The translations under genes were made by a program, and so were the position numbers. From NCBI GenBank assembly GCA_011051925.1, contig DRKE01000361.1, positions 1-10,165 on the forward strand: a DNA stretch of 10,165 bases, in the 5' to 3' direction. The stretch is from Deltaproteobacteria bacterium (GTDB lineage Bacteria; Myxococcota_A; UBA9160; UBA4427). How positions within the stretch are numbered: the stretch's first letter is position 1; each line of letters opens with the position of its first letter. A model generated the notes under the pieces. The model saw only the letters and a list, made by a program, of their open reading frames with translations, was not told the origin of the DNA and made no database searches. Positions 1-7,665 of the stretch are shown piece after piece.

Positions 1-660
1 CATGAGCGCGCCCACCCATTCCCCGGGCGTGGAAAGGACCGGATTGCCCGCCTGGTTCCAGCCCATCCGACGCATCCGGATCTCCGCGCCAAGCATCTGG
101 CCCCGCACCCGCTCCGGCCGCCCCGGCACCGGCGAGACGTCACAGCTTCCGAGCGTATCGCCGAGCCCCCTCGGCCCTCCTCCCTCGTCGCCATGTCCTG
201 CGAGGATCCTGATCCCGGGAACCGCGCCCGGATCGCCCGATCCGCCGACCACCAGCCGGAGTTCCGTCGAGCCGATCCGCTGCGAGACCGCATCCACCGC
301 CGCTCGTCCCCAGGCCGGCATCCACCCCGGCCCCGCACCCACCACGGACACGACCCGACCGGCCGGGAAGCGGCAGGCGACCAGACCCACCCGATCCGCT
401 TCGAGGACCGGGTAGGGCAGCATGTCGCCGATCCGCTGGTCGGGACCCCGCTCGGAAAGGGCCGCCTCATCGAGCAGACGATCGACGTCCCAGCCTCCGC
501 GATCGGGAATGCAGGCGACCGGGCCTCCCGGCCCCAGGCACGAGAACGCGAAGAGAAGCAGCCATGATGGTCCCGAGAACGGCCCTCCCCGCCTCCTCGG
601 CGTCCCCGGATGGGCGTGCGCCGGAACCGGGTCCGGCGGACGTGCTCTCGAGGGACTCAT
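1..660 (-). CDS. Exported protein, 3' end off the window; possibly a matrixin-like zinc protease
   Basis: The 220 visible codons are open to the left edge, so the C-terminus is missing. The ATG start is supported by its ATGA overlap with the stop of the upstream peptidase gene, which suggests translational coupling and one operon. The N-terminus has an Arg/Pro-rich stretch (residues 1-32), then a hydrophobic segment (WLLLFAFSCLGPGG, about 33-46) followed by PVAC. This looks like a signal peptide, possibly a poor lipobox. The mature part has a WMPAWGRAAVDAVSQRIG helix, then a beta-strand-like ELRLVVGG. It ends at the edge with GAEIRMRRMGWNQAGNPVLSTPGEWVGALM. In small secreted matrixin-like proteases, a pattern of this kind (strand, then a W-x-x-A-L-M helix) leads straight into HELGH. 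No catalytic motif is visible, so protease function is inference only. Secretion is moderately supported and the reading frame well supported. It could otherwise be an unrelated secreted hypothetical protein. Confidence 0.72.
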   Translation of the reverse strand, partial: MSPSRARPPDPVPAHAHPGTPRRRGGPFSGPSWLLLFAFSCLGPGGPVACIPDRGGWDVDRLLDEAALSERGPDQRIGDMLPYPVLEADRVGLVACRFPAGRVVSVVGAGPGWMPAWGRAAVDAVSQRIGSTELRLVVGGSGDPGAVPGIRILAGHGDEGGGPRGLGDTLGSCDVSPVPGRPERVRGQMLGAEIRMRRMGWNQAGNPVLSTPGEWVGALM

Positions 661-2624
661 GTCGGTCCCGCTCCCCCCACGACCTCCACGGCTTCGGGCC
701 GGGGTGCCTCGAATCCGAAGATCCGGGCGTAGAAGTAGAGTTCGCCATCGAGGACCGTGCGGATGTTCTCGCCTCGCCGAAACCCGTGCTGCTCGCCCTC
801 GAAAGGCACATAGGCGTACGGGATGCCACGGGCCGCAAGAACGCCCACCATCGCTTCCGCCTGGCTCGGCGGCACGACCCGATCCTCGAGTCCCTGGAAG
901 AAGATGACCGGACAAGCGAGGCGATCCGCATGCCGGACCGGCGATCGCGCGCGATAACGATCGATCGCCTCGGGAAACGGCCCCACCAGCCAATCCGTGT
1001 AGTGGGCCTCGAATTTGTGGGTGTCCTGCGCGAGGGCTTCGAGATCGCCGATCCCATAATGACTCGCCCCTGCCGAGAACAGGTCGTGGAAGGTCAGGGC
1101 ACACAGCGTCGTGAAGCCCCCGGCGCTGCCCCCGCTGATCGCCAGACGACGCGGATCGACCCGGCCCTCATCCGCGAGCGCCCGGGCGACGGCCACGCAA
1201 TCCGCGACATCGAGGATTCCCCAGGCCCCTTCGAGCTGATCCCGATAGGCCCGGCCATATCCCGAAGAGCCGGCATGGTTCACGTCCGCGACGCTGAATC
1301 CCCGACTGGTCCAGAACTGGATCCGGGGATCGAGCACGTCGCTCGTGGCCGCGGTCGGGCCGCCGTGGGTCTTCACGATCAACGGGCTGCGTTCCCCTTC
1401 CCGCGGCCGGTTCACGGCGGACATCGGTGGGTAGACGAAGGCGTGGGTGGTGCGACCATCGGGCATCGGGAACGTGCGTGCCTCGGCCCGGCTGATCGTC
1501 GAATCGGACATCGTGAGCGCGCCGCTTTCGCGCACCCGGTGCAGCCCATGGGATTGCGGGTGCCAGACATGAAGCGCAGTCTCCGCGCTCGGGGAGCCCG
1601 CGATGAAGGCGGCCCATCCCGCGTCGGCGGCCACCCCGCCGACCGAAGAGATCGTGGCGCCCGCCCCCGCCATGACGGACCCGTCCCGGACGGCCATGCG
1701 GACGAGTCGATCTCTTCCGGCGCAGGTCGCGCTCGCGAGGATCGTCTCCCGATCCAGGAAGGCCCACGTCGACATGCCGAAGACCCATTGGGGCCGCCCG
1801 TATTCCGCCGCCTCCGAACGAACGGGAACCAGTCCCGCTCCGGTTGCGCGCATCAGATTCCACCAGCCGGACCGATCGCTCACGACGAAGAGTTCACCCG
1901 TGATCCCGAACCCCGGCTGGAAAAGCGATTCCCCACGCCCGCCGGCGATCGCACGCGGAGCACCGACGGGCCCCGATGCGCCCCACGCCATGACCTCGAG
2001 GGTCGTTCCATTCCAGGGCATGTCCGGGTGATCCCACGCGAGGAAGGCCAGGCGACGCCCGTCGGGCGCGAAGACGGGCGACGAATAGAAGTCATGGCCC
2101 GCCGCCACCACCCGTGGCGGCCCGGCGACGACCGGGAAGCCGGAGGCGGACCCGAGTTCGATCGCGACCAGCCGGTTCTCCGGCTCGCCGCCGGATCGGG
2201 GTTTCTCCTCCACCGCGACGAGATGACGGCCGTCGGGCGAGACCACGAGATCCGCAAAGCGCGATCCGGCGGGTGAGATCGCAGCCGATGCCCCCCCGAC
2301 CCGTCCGGCGTGGATCCGCCCGCCGAGATCGTCGACGAAGAAGAGCCGGTCCTGCCAGACGACGAATTCGCCACCTCCGTACTCGTGCACTCGCGAGCGG
2401 ACCTGGACGCCCGGCGGACTGGCCTCCCGCAGATTCCGCAGTCCGACCGATTCCGACAGATCCCCCATCATCACGAGCTGTCTCCCGCCTTCCGCAGGGC
2501 GGCCCTCGAGCCAGAAGACGTGACCCCCTTCGACGCGCGGTGCCGAAAGCCGCAGCGCACCGCGAACGAGATCGGTGGAGGAGATCGGCGAAACCCAACT
2601 CCCACAGGGCCGAACCGTCTTCAT
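657..2624 (-). CDS. S9 family serine peptidase (prolyl oligopeptidase / acylaminoacyl-peptidase-like)
   Basis: A 655-residue protein of normal length for the bacterial S9B/S9C group, which cleaves short peptides or N-blocked peptides, usually in the cytoplasm. No signal peptide is seen. Residues 1 to about 390 are repetitive, strand-rich sequence typical of the seven-bladed beta-propeller gate. The opening GSWVSPIS...WLEGRPAEGGRQLV is characteristic of this subgroup. The alpha/beta-hydrolase domain follows: THGGPT (near H420), NHAGSSGYGR (about 449-458), the nucleophile elbow GGSAGG with Ser500, then EDRVVP with Asp581 and GEQHGF with His613, giving an intact Ser-Asp-His triad. The start at 2624 has a purine-rich ribosome-binding stretch (GAGGGGGGAAG) directly upstream. 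The gene is first in an apparent two-gene operon with the exported protein at 1-660 (4-base overlap). It is divergent from the TauE-like gene, so its promoter should lie within 2625-2791; no clear -35/-10 pair is visible there. The exact substrate cannot be read from sequence. Confidence 0.95.
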   Translation of the reverse strand: MKTVRPCGSWVSPISSTDLVRGALRLSAPRVEGGHVFWLEGRPAEGGRQLVMMGDLSESVGLRNLREASPPGVQVRSRVHEYGGGEFVVWQDRLFFVDDLGGRIHAGRVGGASAAISPAGSRFADLVVSPDGRHLVAVEEKPRSGGEPENRLVAIELGSASGFPVVAGPPRVVAAGHDFYSSPVFAPDGRRLAFLAWDHPDMPWNGTTLEVMAWGASGPVGAPRAIAGGRGESLFQPGFGITGELFVVSDRSGWWNLMRATGAGLVPVRSEAAEYGRPQWVFGMSTWAFLDRETILASATCAGRDRLVRMAVRDGSVMAGAGATISSVGGVAADAGWAAFIAGSPSAETALHVWHPQSHGLHRVRESGALTMSDSTISRAEARTFPMPDGRTTHAFVYPPMSAVNRPREGERSPLIVKTHGGPTAATSDVLDPRIQFWTSRGFSVADVNHAGSSGYGRAYRDQLEGAWGILDVADCVAVARALADEGRVDPRRLAISGGSAGGFTTLCALTFHDLFSAGASHYGIGDLEALAQDTHKFEAHYTDWLVGPFPEAIDRYRARSPVRHADRLACPVIFFQGLEDRVVPPSQAEAMVGVLAARGIPYAYVPFEGEQHGFRRGENIRTVLDGELYFYARIFGFEAPRPEAVEVVGGAGPT

Positions 2625-2791
2625 CTTCCCCCCTCGCGTCTGGCTGGCTCGATGGCTGGCACGGGATCGCGAGAGTGTGCATGCTTGGGCGCCCGGTCGC
2701 GAGCCGGGATGGACGGACCCCTCTTGCCGCTCGCCCGGGCGATTTCCGGTTTGCCGCCGCTCCCGGATCGACCGCCACGAACAGGACCCCG

Positions 2792-3535
2792 ATGGACGAA
2801 ACCACGAAATGGCTCATCCTGGCCGCCGGTGCCCTTGCGGCCGGCGTCGTGAACACCCTCGCCGGCGGCGGGTCCCTCCTCACCGTGCCGCTCCTCGTCT
2901 TCATGGGGCTTCCGGCGACGACCGCCAACGGAACGAATCGGATCGGCGTGCTCTTCCAGAATTTCGTTTCGACGATGCGCTTCCGGAAGGAGGGGCTCGA
3001 CGGCATCCGGCAGGCGCTGCCCGTCCTGATCCCGGTCCTGGTGGGTGCGGCCGCGGGTGCCCTCGTCGCATCGCGCATGTCGGCCGAGATCTTCCGACAG
3101 GTCTTCGGGGTCGCGATGATCTTCCTGCTGATCCCGATGCTTCGCCATTCCCGCCCGCGCCCGGCCGATCCCCTGGAACCGCGATCCCTTTTCGTCAACA
3201 CCCTCGTCTTCTTCGGCATCGGCGTCTATGGCGGCGCGATCCAGGCCGGCGTCGGGCTCTTCCTGATCGCGGCGCTGGCGCGCAGCGGACTGGATCTGGT
3301 TCGCGCCAACGCCATCAAGGTCGTCATCATCGGACTGCTCACGCTCGTGGCCGTTCCGATCTTCGTCCTCCAGGGCCAGGTCGACTGGCGTCTGGCCTCG
3401 GCACTGGTCGTGGGCTTCGGCCTCGGAGGCGAACTCGGAGCCCGCGCCGCAGTCCGAGGAGGCGAACGCCTGATCCGACCCGTGCTCGTGGTTTCGGTCC
3501 TCGCCATGGCCGGCCGGATGCTCGGCCTCTACTGA
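2792..3535 (+). CDS. TauE/SafE family membrane transporter (sulfite exporter-like)
   Basis: A 247-residue, very hydrophobic protein with about seven or eight membrane segments (roughly 7-40, 74-93, 103-117, 132-152, 163-181, 199-218, 229-245). The family (TauE/SafE, formerly DUF81) consists of inner-membrane permeases for small anions such as sulfite, sulfoacetate or related organosulfur compounds. The duplicated signature is visible: NTLAGGGSLLTVP near residues 21-33 and GGAIQAGVGLFL near 137-148. The start is the ATG of MDETTKW, with AGGA five bases upstream (2783-2786). The open frame extends further 5', but the upstream codons give an Arg/Pro-rich sequence typical of non-coding frames. 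It is divergent from the S9 peptidase and on the same strand as the kinase gene 173 bases downstream. No sulfur-metabolism gene sits beside it, so the substrate is unassigned. Family membership is firm; the transported ion is not. Confidence 0.93.
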   Translation: MDETTKWLILAAGALAAGVVNTLAGGGSLLTVPLLVFMGLPATTANGTNRIGVLFQNFVSTMRFRKEGLDGIRQALPVLIPVLVGAAAGALVASRMSAEIFRQVFGVAMIFLLIPMLRHSRPRPADPLEPRSLFVNTLVFFGIGVYGGAIQAGVGLFLIAALARSGLDLVRANAIKVVIIGLLTLVAVPIFVLQGQVDWRLASALVVGFGLGGELGARAAVRGGERLIRPVLVVSVLAMAGRMLGLY

Positions 3536-3708
3536 GGACGCGAGTGGATTCGATCCCGTAGCCTTTCCGCACCACGCGATCAGGGGATCAAAATCGGCCA
3601 GAAACCCGGATTCTTGTGGCCTTTCGACACTTCCCCGGATACGATCCGTGTGGATGTGTCACGAAACCCGTCCCCCAGGTTTCCCCGACACAGAAACGGA
3701 TTGGCACC

Positions 3709-6700
3709 ATGCCGCCCGAGGGACCGCCGCAGCCGAAAAGGGTTCGCATCGACCGGGAAGCCGAACTCCTGCGCCAGGCCGCCGACGTCGTCGTCGAACT
3801 CACGCCCGACGGTCGTCTCACCTTCGTCAGCGATGCCGTCAAGGGCATTCTCGGCCGCCCCGCGGCATCCTTCGTCGGATTGAGCTTTCTCGAGATCGTC
3901 GCACCCGACGATCACGTCCGAACGCTCGCGCAGTTCCGGAAGCTCGTCGAAACGGGGGAACCGATCCTCATCCGTTTCCGCGCGGTTCGCGGAGACGGCG
4001 AACGTGTCGAGTTCGAAGCGACTGCCCGATCGTTCAACGATGCCGATGACCGACAGCGGATCGTCGCGGTCTGTCGCGACGTCACGGAACAAGCGGCTCA
4101 GCAGACCGCCGACCTCGATCGTCATGCCCACCACCGCGCGATCGCGGAATCGAGCGGACGGCCCGCCGCGATCATCGGTCCCGATCGACGGATCGTCTAT
4201 TCGAACCGACGTTTCCGGGAGATCTTCGGCAGCGAACCGACGACGGAATCCATCTCCCGGCGAATGACCGCCGAGTCCCGTGCGGTCATCGCCGCGGCCC
4301 GCCACCAGGTCGGACGACAATCCGACAACTCCCTGCGATCCGTCGATTTCGAGTACCGCCGGGACGACGGCTCGACCGCGTGGTATTCCGTCACCTGGGA
4401 GGCCTTCCGGAGCGAGTCGGGTGAACGCCGCCACGCGATCCTGTGCGAGGACATCACCCATCGGAAGAAGATCGAGTATGCCCTCCAGGAGATCGCCCGG
4501 GGATTCTCGTATGCTGACATCGGAAGCCTCCGGCGCTTGATCGCCATGCTTGCACAGGCCCTCGAGATGGACCGCCTTCTCTTCGGCCTGCTCGACGTAC
4601 GGGCACCGGGCATCATCCGGGTCGTCGCCGCCTGGCAGGATGGCGGATTCATCGACCTCGACCGACTGGAGATCGACGGGCTTCCCGAAGCGAGCGTGGC
4701 GCGCGGCGAAGCCTGCATCCATCCCGCCGGAGTCTGCCAGTTGCTTCCCGACGTCGCCTCCCGGGTGGGCCACGATTTCGTTTCGTTCGCCGGCGTTCCC
4801 CTGCCCCGCGCCGACGGATCGGTTCTCGGCCTGATCGGCGGCTATTCGCGGCAGACGATTCGCGACACGAACCTGGTCCGGACCCTGCTCTCCTCGCTCG
4901 CGACCCATTCGGGCGCCGAGATCGCGCGCCATCGGGCCGAGGCGGAGACTCGCGCCAACCAGGCCCGCTTCGACGCGATCGCGCGCCAGGCGCCGGACAT
5001 CCTCGCCGAACTCGATTCCAGCGGACGCCTCACCTTCGTATCACGGGCCAGCCTGGCGATCCTCGGTCTGCAACCCGAATCCCTGCTCGGTCGGCCGATC
5101 GAGGAGCTCATCCATCCCGACGATCGGAAGATCGTGACCGAGGAGCTGGCCCGACTGGGATCGCGCACCGATCGGAAACCCATCGTCGGCCGCGTTCATC
5201 ATTCCGATGGTTCCTGGCGCTGGCTCGAAGCCTGTCCCAGCCGCTACGAGGCCTCGGATGGATCGGCCCGGACGATCCTGCTGGCCCGCGACATCACCGA
5301 CCGCAAACGCGCCGAGCTCGGGCGTGACCTGCTCTGGGAAGTCGTCCAGCGCGGAGGCGATCTGATCCTGATCTGTGATCCCGATGGCCGACTGATCTAC
5401 GCAAACGAGGCCGCGACCCGTGCCCTCGTCGACGACGGCGCCGATCCGGACCTCGTCGGCCGGACCCTCTTCGAGTTCCTGACCGATGGGGACGCAGAAC
5501 GGCTGCGCACGATCGTGCTACCGAAGATCACCGCCGAAACCTCATGGACCGGCGAACTCGCCCTCCGCCCCGCCGAGAACACCGACCCGATTCCGACCGA
5601 GGCGACCCTCTTCCTCGTCACGGGCTCGGGACCGGAAGCACGCTCGCTGCTCGCAGTCACCCTGCGTGACATCTCGAAGCGCCGCAGCGCCGAAGAGGCC
5701 CTCCGTCTGAGCGAGCTGCGACTCAATCAAGCCCAGAAGATGGAGGCCGTCGGACGCCTCGCCGGCGGGATCGCCCACGACTTCAACAATCTGCTGACGG
5801 CGATCATCGGATACAGCGATCTCGTGCTCGATGAACTCGGACCGGGCCATGGGGCCTTCCGCGATACCGAGGAGATCCTCAAGGCCGCCGAGCGGGCGGG
5901 CGGGCTCACCCGCCAGCTACTGGCCTTCAGCCGAAGACAGGTCCTGCAACCCACGTCGGTCGACCTGAATTCCGTGGTCTCGGATATCGACCGGATGATG
6001 CGGCGACTGATCGGGGAAGACATCGAGCTGGTCACGCTGCAGGACGGGGAATTGCGTCGGATCGTCGCCGATCGCGGCCAGGTCGAGCAGGTCATCGTCA
6101 ATCTGGTCGTCAACGCCCGGGACGCGATGCCCATGGGCGGACGGATCGAGATCGAGACCTCGAACCAGATCGTGGGCGGGACCCGGTCGACCGATTCCGG
6201 CCCGCTCGAACCCGGCGAATACGTGATGCTCCGGATCTCCGACACGGGAACGGGCATGGACGAGGCCGTCCGGGCCCAGATCTTCGAACCCTTCTTCACG
6301 ACGAAGGAAGCCAACCAGGGCACGGGACTCGGGCTGGCCTCGGTCTACGGAATCGTCAGCCAAAGCGGCGGCCGGATCGAGGTCGAGTCCGTACCGGGCG
6401 AGGGAACGACGTTCCGCGTCTACCTTCCCGCCACCTGCGAGGTCCTCGACGAGCTTCCAGCCGACGGGAGAAGCCACCTGCCGCGCGGAAGCGAAACGGT
6501 TCTCGTCGTGGAGGACTCCGAATCGGTCCGCCGCATGGTCGGGCGGACCCTTCGCAAGGCGGGCTATCGCGTTCTCCTTGCCGAATCGGCCACCGCCGCC
6601 CTGCGGCATTGCAGCCGGTATCCGGGGGAGATCGACCTCCTGCTGACCGACGTGGTCCTGCCCCGGATCCCGGGACCCGAGATCGCCCGACGGGTCTCGG

Positions 6701-6903
6701 AATCGAGATCGGAGGTCCGGATCCTCTTCATGTCCGGCTTTACCGACGAGACCTTGAACCAGCACGGCCTGGAGCCGACCACCGGCTCGCTGATCGAGAA
6801 GCCCTTCTCGTCGACCGCTCTCCTCCGCCGGGTCCGCAACGTCCTCGACCAGGACCCGATCCCGCTCGAGCAATCGATGTTCCACGTGGAACAACCTGAA
6901 TAA
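3709..6903 (+). CDS. Soluble PAS/GAF hybrid sensor histidine kinase with C-terminal receiver domain
   Basis: A 1064-residue two-component hybrid kinase with no membrane segment or signal peptide, so a cytoplasmic sensor. Domain order: PAS about 15-128, PAS 139-254, GAF-like 255-411, PAS 419-535, PAS 538-664, HisKA 667-744 with HDFNNLL (phospho-acceptor His690), HATPase 789-906 and REC 929-1046. The HATPase shows its N box (NLVVNARDAM), G1 (DTGTGM), F box (FEPFFTTK) and G2 (GTGLGLA). The REC domain has an acidic pair in VVEDSE, phospho-acceptor Asp981 in LLTDVVLP, Ser1009 in FMSGF and Lys1031 in EKPF. Three of the PAS units end with the usual D-I/V-T-x-R/E-like linker (CRDVTEQ, CEDITHRKK, ARDITDRKR). 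ATG 3709 is preferred over the upstream in-frame GTG 3616, because the PAS region begins just after it and the 31 extra residues look non-coding. The ribosome-binding site is weak. There is no output domain and no adjacent regulator, so the partner is unknown. The last codons (MFHVEQ) overlap a parS palindrome. Confidence 0.94.
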   Translation: MPPEGPPQPKRVRIDREAELLRQAADVVVELTPDGRLTFVSDAVKGILGRPAASFVGLSFLEIVAPDDHVRTLAQFRKLVETGEPILIRFRAVRGDGERVEFEATARSFNDADDRQRIVAVCRDVTEQAAQQTADLDRHAHHRAIAESSGRPAAIIGPDRRIVYSNRRFREIFGSEPTTESISRRMTAESRAVIAAARHQVGRQSDNSLRSVDFEYRRDDGSTAWYSVTWEAFRSESGERRHAILCEDITHRKKIEYALQEIARGFSYADIGSLRRLIAMLAQALEMDRLLFGLLDVRAPGIIRVVAAWQDGGFIDLDRLEIDGLPEASVARGEACIHPAGVCQLLPDVASRVGHDFVSFAGVPLPRADGSVLGLIGGYSRQTIRDTNLVRTLLSSLATHSGAEIARHRAEAETRANQARFDAIARQAPDILAELDSSGRLTFVSRASLAILGLQPESLLGRPIEELIHPDDRKIVTEELARLGSRTDRKPIVGRVHHSDGSWRWLEACPSRYEASDGSARTILLARDITDRKRAELGRDLLWEVVQRGGDLILICDPDGRLIYANEAATRALVDDGADPDLVGRTLFEFLTDGDAERLRTIVLPKITAETSWTGELALRPAENTDPIPTEATLFLVTGSGPEARSLLAVTLRDISKRRSAEEALRLSELRLNQAQKMEAVGRLAGGIAHDFNNLLTAIIGYSDLVLDELGPGHGAFRDTEEILKAAERAGGLTRQLLAFSRRQVLQPTSVDLNSVVSDIDRMMRRLIGEDIELVTLQDGELRRIVADRGQVEQVIVNLVVNARDAMPMGGRIEIETSNQIVGGTRSTDSGPLEPGEYVMLRISDTGTGMDEAVRAQIFEPFFTTKEANQGTGLGLASVYGIVSQSGGRIEVESVPGEGTTFRVYLPATCEVLDELPADGRSHLPRGSETVLVVEDSESVRRMVGRTLRKAGYRVLLAESATAALRHCSRYPGEIDLLLTDVVLPRIPGPEIARRVSESRSEVRILFMSGFTDETLNQHGLEPTTGSLIEKPFSSTALLRRVRNVLDQDPIPLEQSMFHVEQPE
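6878..6893. other. parS: parS centromere-like site (ParB-binding palindrome)
   Basis: TGTTCCACGTGGAACA is a perfect 16-base inverted repeat. It matches the ParB/Spo0J-binding parS consensus (TGTTNCACGTGAAACA in Bacillus), in the GTTCCACGTGGAAC form known from Pseudomonas and other Proteobacteria. ParB loads on such sites as a CTP-dependent clamp, and with ParA it segregates the replication-origin region. The site lies inside the kinase gene, eight to three codons from its end, where it encodes M-F-H-V-E-Q. It is followed by an AT-rich gap. A specific 16-mer of this composition is expected by chance far less than once per genome at this G+C content. ParB binding is inferred, not shown; no parA or parB gene is in view. 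Confidence 0.85.
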
Positions 6904-6970
6904 GGGCAAATACTTACATCATTTTCCGAGTTTTCGTTTCAAGTTGGAATCCGGCATTCAGAATGAAATC
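6904..6970. other. AT-rich intergenic patch downstream of parS
   Basis: Positions 6901-6970 contain 26 G/C in 70 bases (about 37%), against roughly two thirds in the neighbouring genes. The stretch has short T runs (atttt, gtttt, cgttt) and a small perfect inverted repeat, CATTC-A-GAATG (about 6955-6965). It lies between the convergent kinase and 204-residue genes, where transcription from both sides must end, so the T-rich tract may help termination. No strong GC stem followed by a T run is present, so I do not call an intrinsic terminator. No DnaA box resembling TTATCCACA was seen. Confidence 0.5.
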
Positions 6971-7050
6971 GAAGTCCGCATTCTTCTGCGTGGTTCCGCC
7001 CGACGAGTCGCCCTGGTTGCCCGGTGCCGACGCTGGCGGCGGATCCGCCC

Positions 7051-7665
7051 TCATTCTTCCTCCGCAATCCCCAGGCTCCGCTCGAGAGCGGTGAGAAACC
7101 GGATCATGGCCTCCTTGTGGGTCAGGAGCAACGCTCTTGCCCTTCTCCCCGACCCGTAGGCCGTTTCCCCCAGGCCCGATTCATCCGCCTCCAGCACCAG
7201 GACCTCGAGACGCTTCGAATAGCGGTCGCGGACCTTCTGGACCGTCCGGTAGAAGCGCTCGGATCCATCGTCGCTGACGAGCAGGAGTCGGGAGATCCGG
7301 CGCCCGGGCCGGGTCGGACACATCCCCGCGGGCCGTGCCGTCACCCGATCGATTCCGGCTTCCTCCGCGGCCAGGCGGGTCTCGGCCCCCTCGAGCCCCC
7401 GTTCCAGCTGCCGAGCCCGACGGGCGTCGAAGAGCGCCCGGGCCAGCGGGCGCGAAAGGACGGTCCGGGGAAAAGGCGGAGCGCCCAGGATCCGGGCGGA
7501 ATCCCTTGCCTGGATCCACCAGCGCGCCAGGGCCTCGCCCCGCCCTTCCGCAACCCACGCGCGCGGCCAGGCCGCCGCGAGGGCGCGCGCCTCGGCCGAC
7601 GCCGCGCGCGGCGGGTCACCCGAGCGATCCGGGGATTCGTCGATCTCCTCGTTCATCCGCTTCAT
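7051..7665 (-). CDS. Conserved-looking hypothetical protein, 204 residues
   Basis: I do not recognise a family. The 204-residue product has no signal peptide or membrane segment. The N-terminus is polar (residues 1-22). Then come helical, Arg/Ala-rich and Trp-containing stretches (AAAWPRAWVAEG, ALARWWIQARDSARIL, about 30-60) and a long charged helix (about 71-105), possibly coiled coil. The C-terminal alpha/beta-like unit alternates strands and helices: RRISRLLLVSDDGSERFYRTVQKV, RLEVLVLEADESGLG, then RRARALLLTHKEAMIRFLTALER. The tail is acidic (AEEE). The ATG at 7665 is preceded by GGAGAAGG at a 5-base spacing, which favours it over the in-frame upstream ATG at 7824. The intact frame, strong ribosome-binding site and amphipathic C-terminal half support a real gene. 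It is convergent with the kinase gene and divergent from the hydratase. The antisense end of the open ComEC frame overlaps its first 50 bases. Confidence 0.72.
   Translation of the reverse strand: MKRMNEEIDESPDRSGDPPRAASAEARALAAAWPRAWVAEGRGEALARWWIQARDSARILGAPPFPRTVLSRPLARALFDARRARQLERGLEGAETRLAAEEAGIDRVTARPAGMCPTRPGRRISRLLLVSDDGSERFYRTVQKVRDRYSKRLEVLVLEADESGLGETAYGSGRRARALLLTHKEAMIRFLTALERSLGIAEEE

Noticed and set aside
564..2276. 570-residue open frame on the plus strand
   Set aside because: It is codon-aligned antisense to the S9 peptidase (same codon boundaries), so it stays open only because TTA, CTA and TCA codons are rare. Its Arg/Pro/Gly-rich translation shows no domain.
3596..3621. 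Inverted repeat GGCCA...TGGCC after the TauE-like gene, a possible terminator
   Set aside because: Only a five-base perfect stem with a long loop, followed by just three T residues; too weak to call.
3640..3645. TACGAT as a -10 box for the kinase gene
   Set aside because: The nearest TTG-type -35 (TTGTGG, 3614-3619) is 20 bases away, outside normal spacing, so no promoter is called.
3702..3717. TGGCAC near the kinase start, resembling a sigma-54 -24 element
   Set aside because: No TTGC-type -12 element at the correct spacing, and the site overlaps the start codon.
3580..4932. 450-residue open frame on the minus strand
   Set aside because: Codon-aligned antisense shadow of the sensor kinase; no recognisable fold, and it crosses the kinase start region.
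941..4982. Four copies of GCGATCGC (941-948, 1945-1952, 4138-4145, 4975-4982), reminiscent of the cyanobacterial HIP1 octamer
   Set aside because: More than chance at this composition, but all lie in coding DNA rich in GATC and CGATCG from Ile and Asp codon use. Nothing else suggests a cyanobacterium.
5917..6909. 330-residue open frame on the minus strand starting MPLFRLFHVEH
   Set aside because: Codon-aligned antisense shadow of the kinase. The FHVEH string is only the parS palindrome read from the other strand.
7038..7049. 12-base palindrome GGCGGATCCGCC next to the stop of the 204-residue gene
   Set aside because: A short GC palindrome of a kind common at this composition. It leaves only a four-pair stem with a GATC loop and is not followed by a clear T run.
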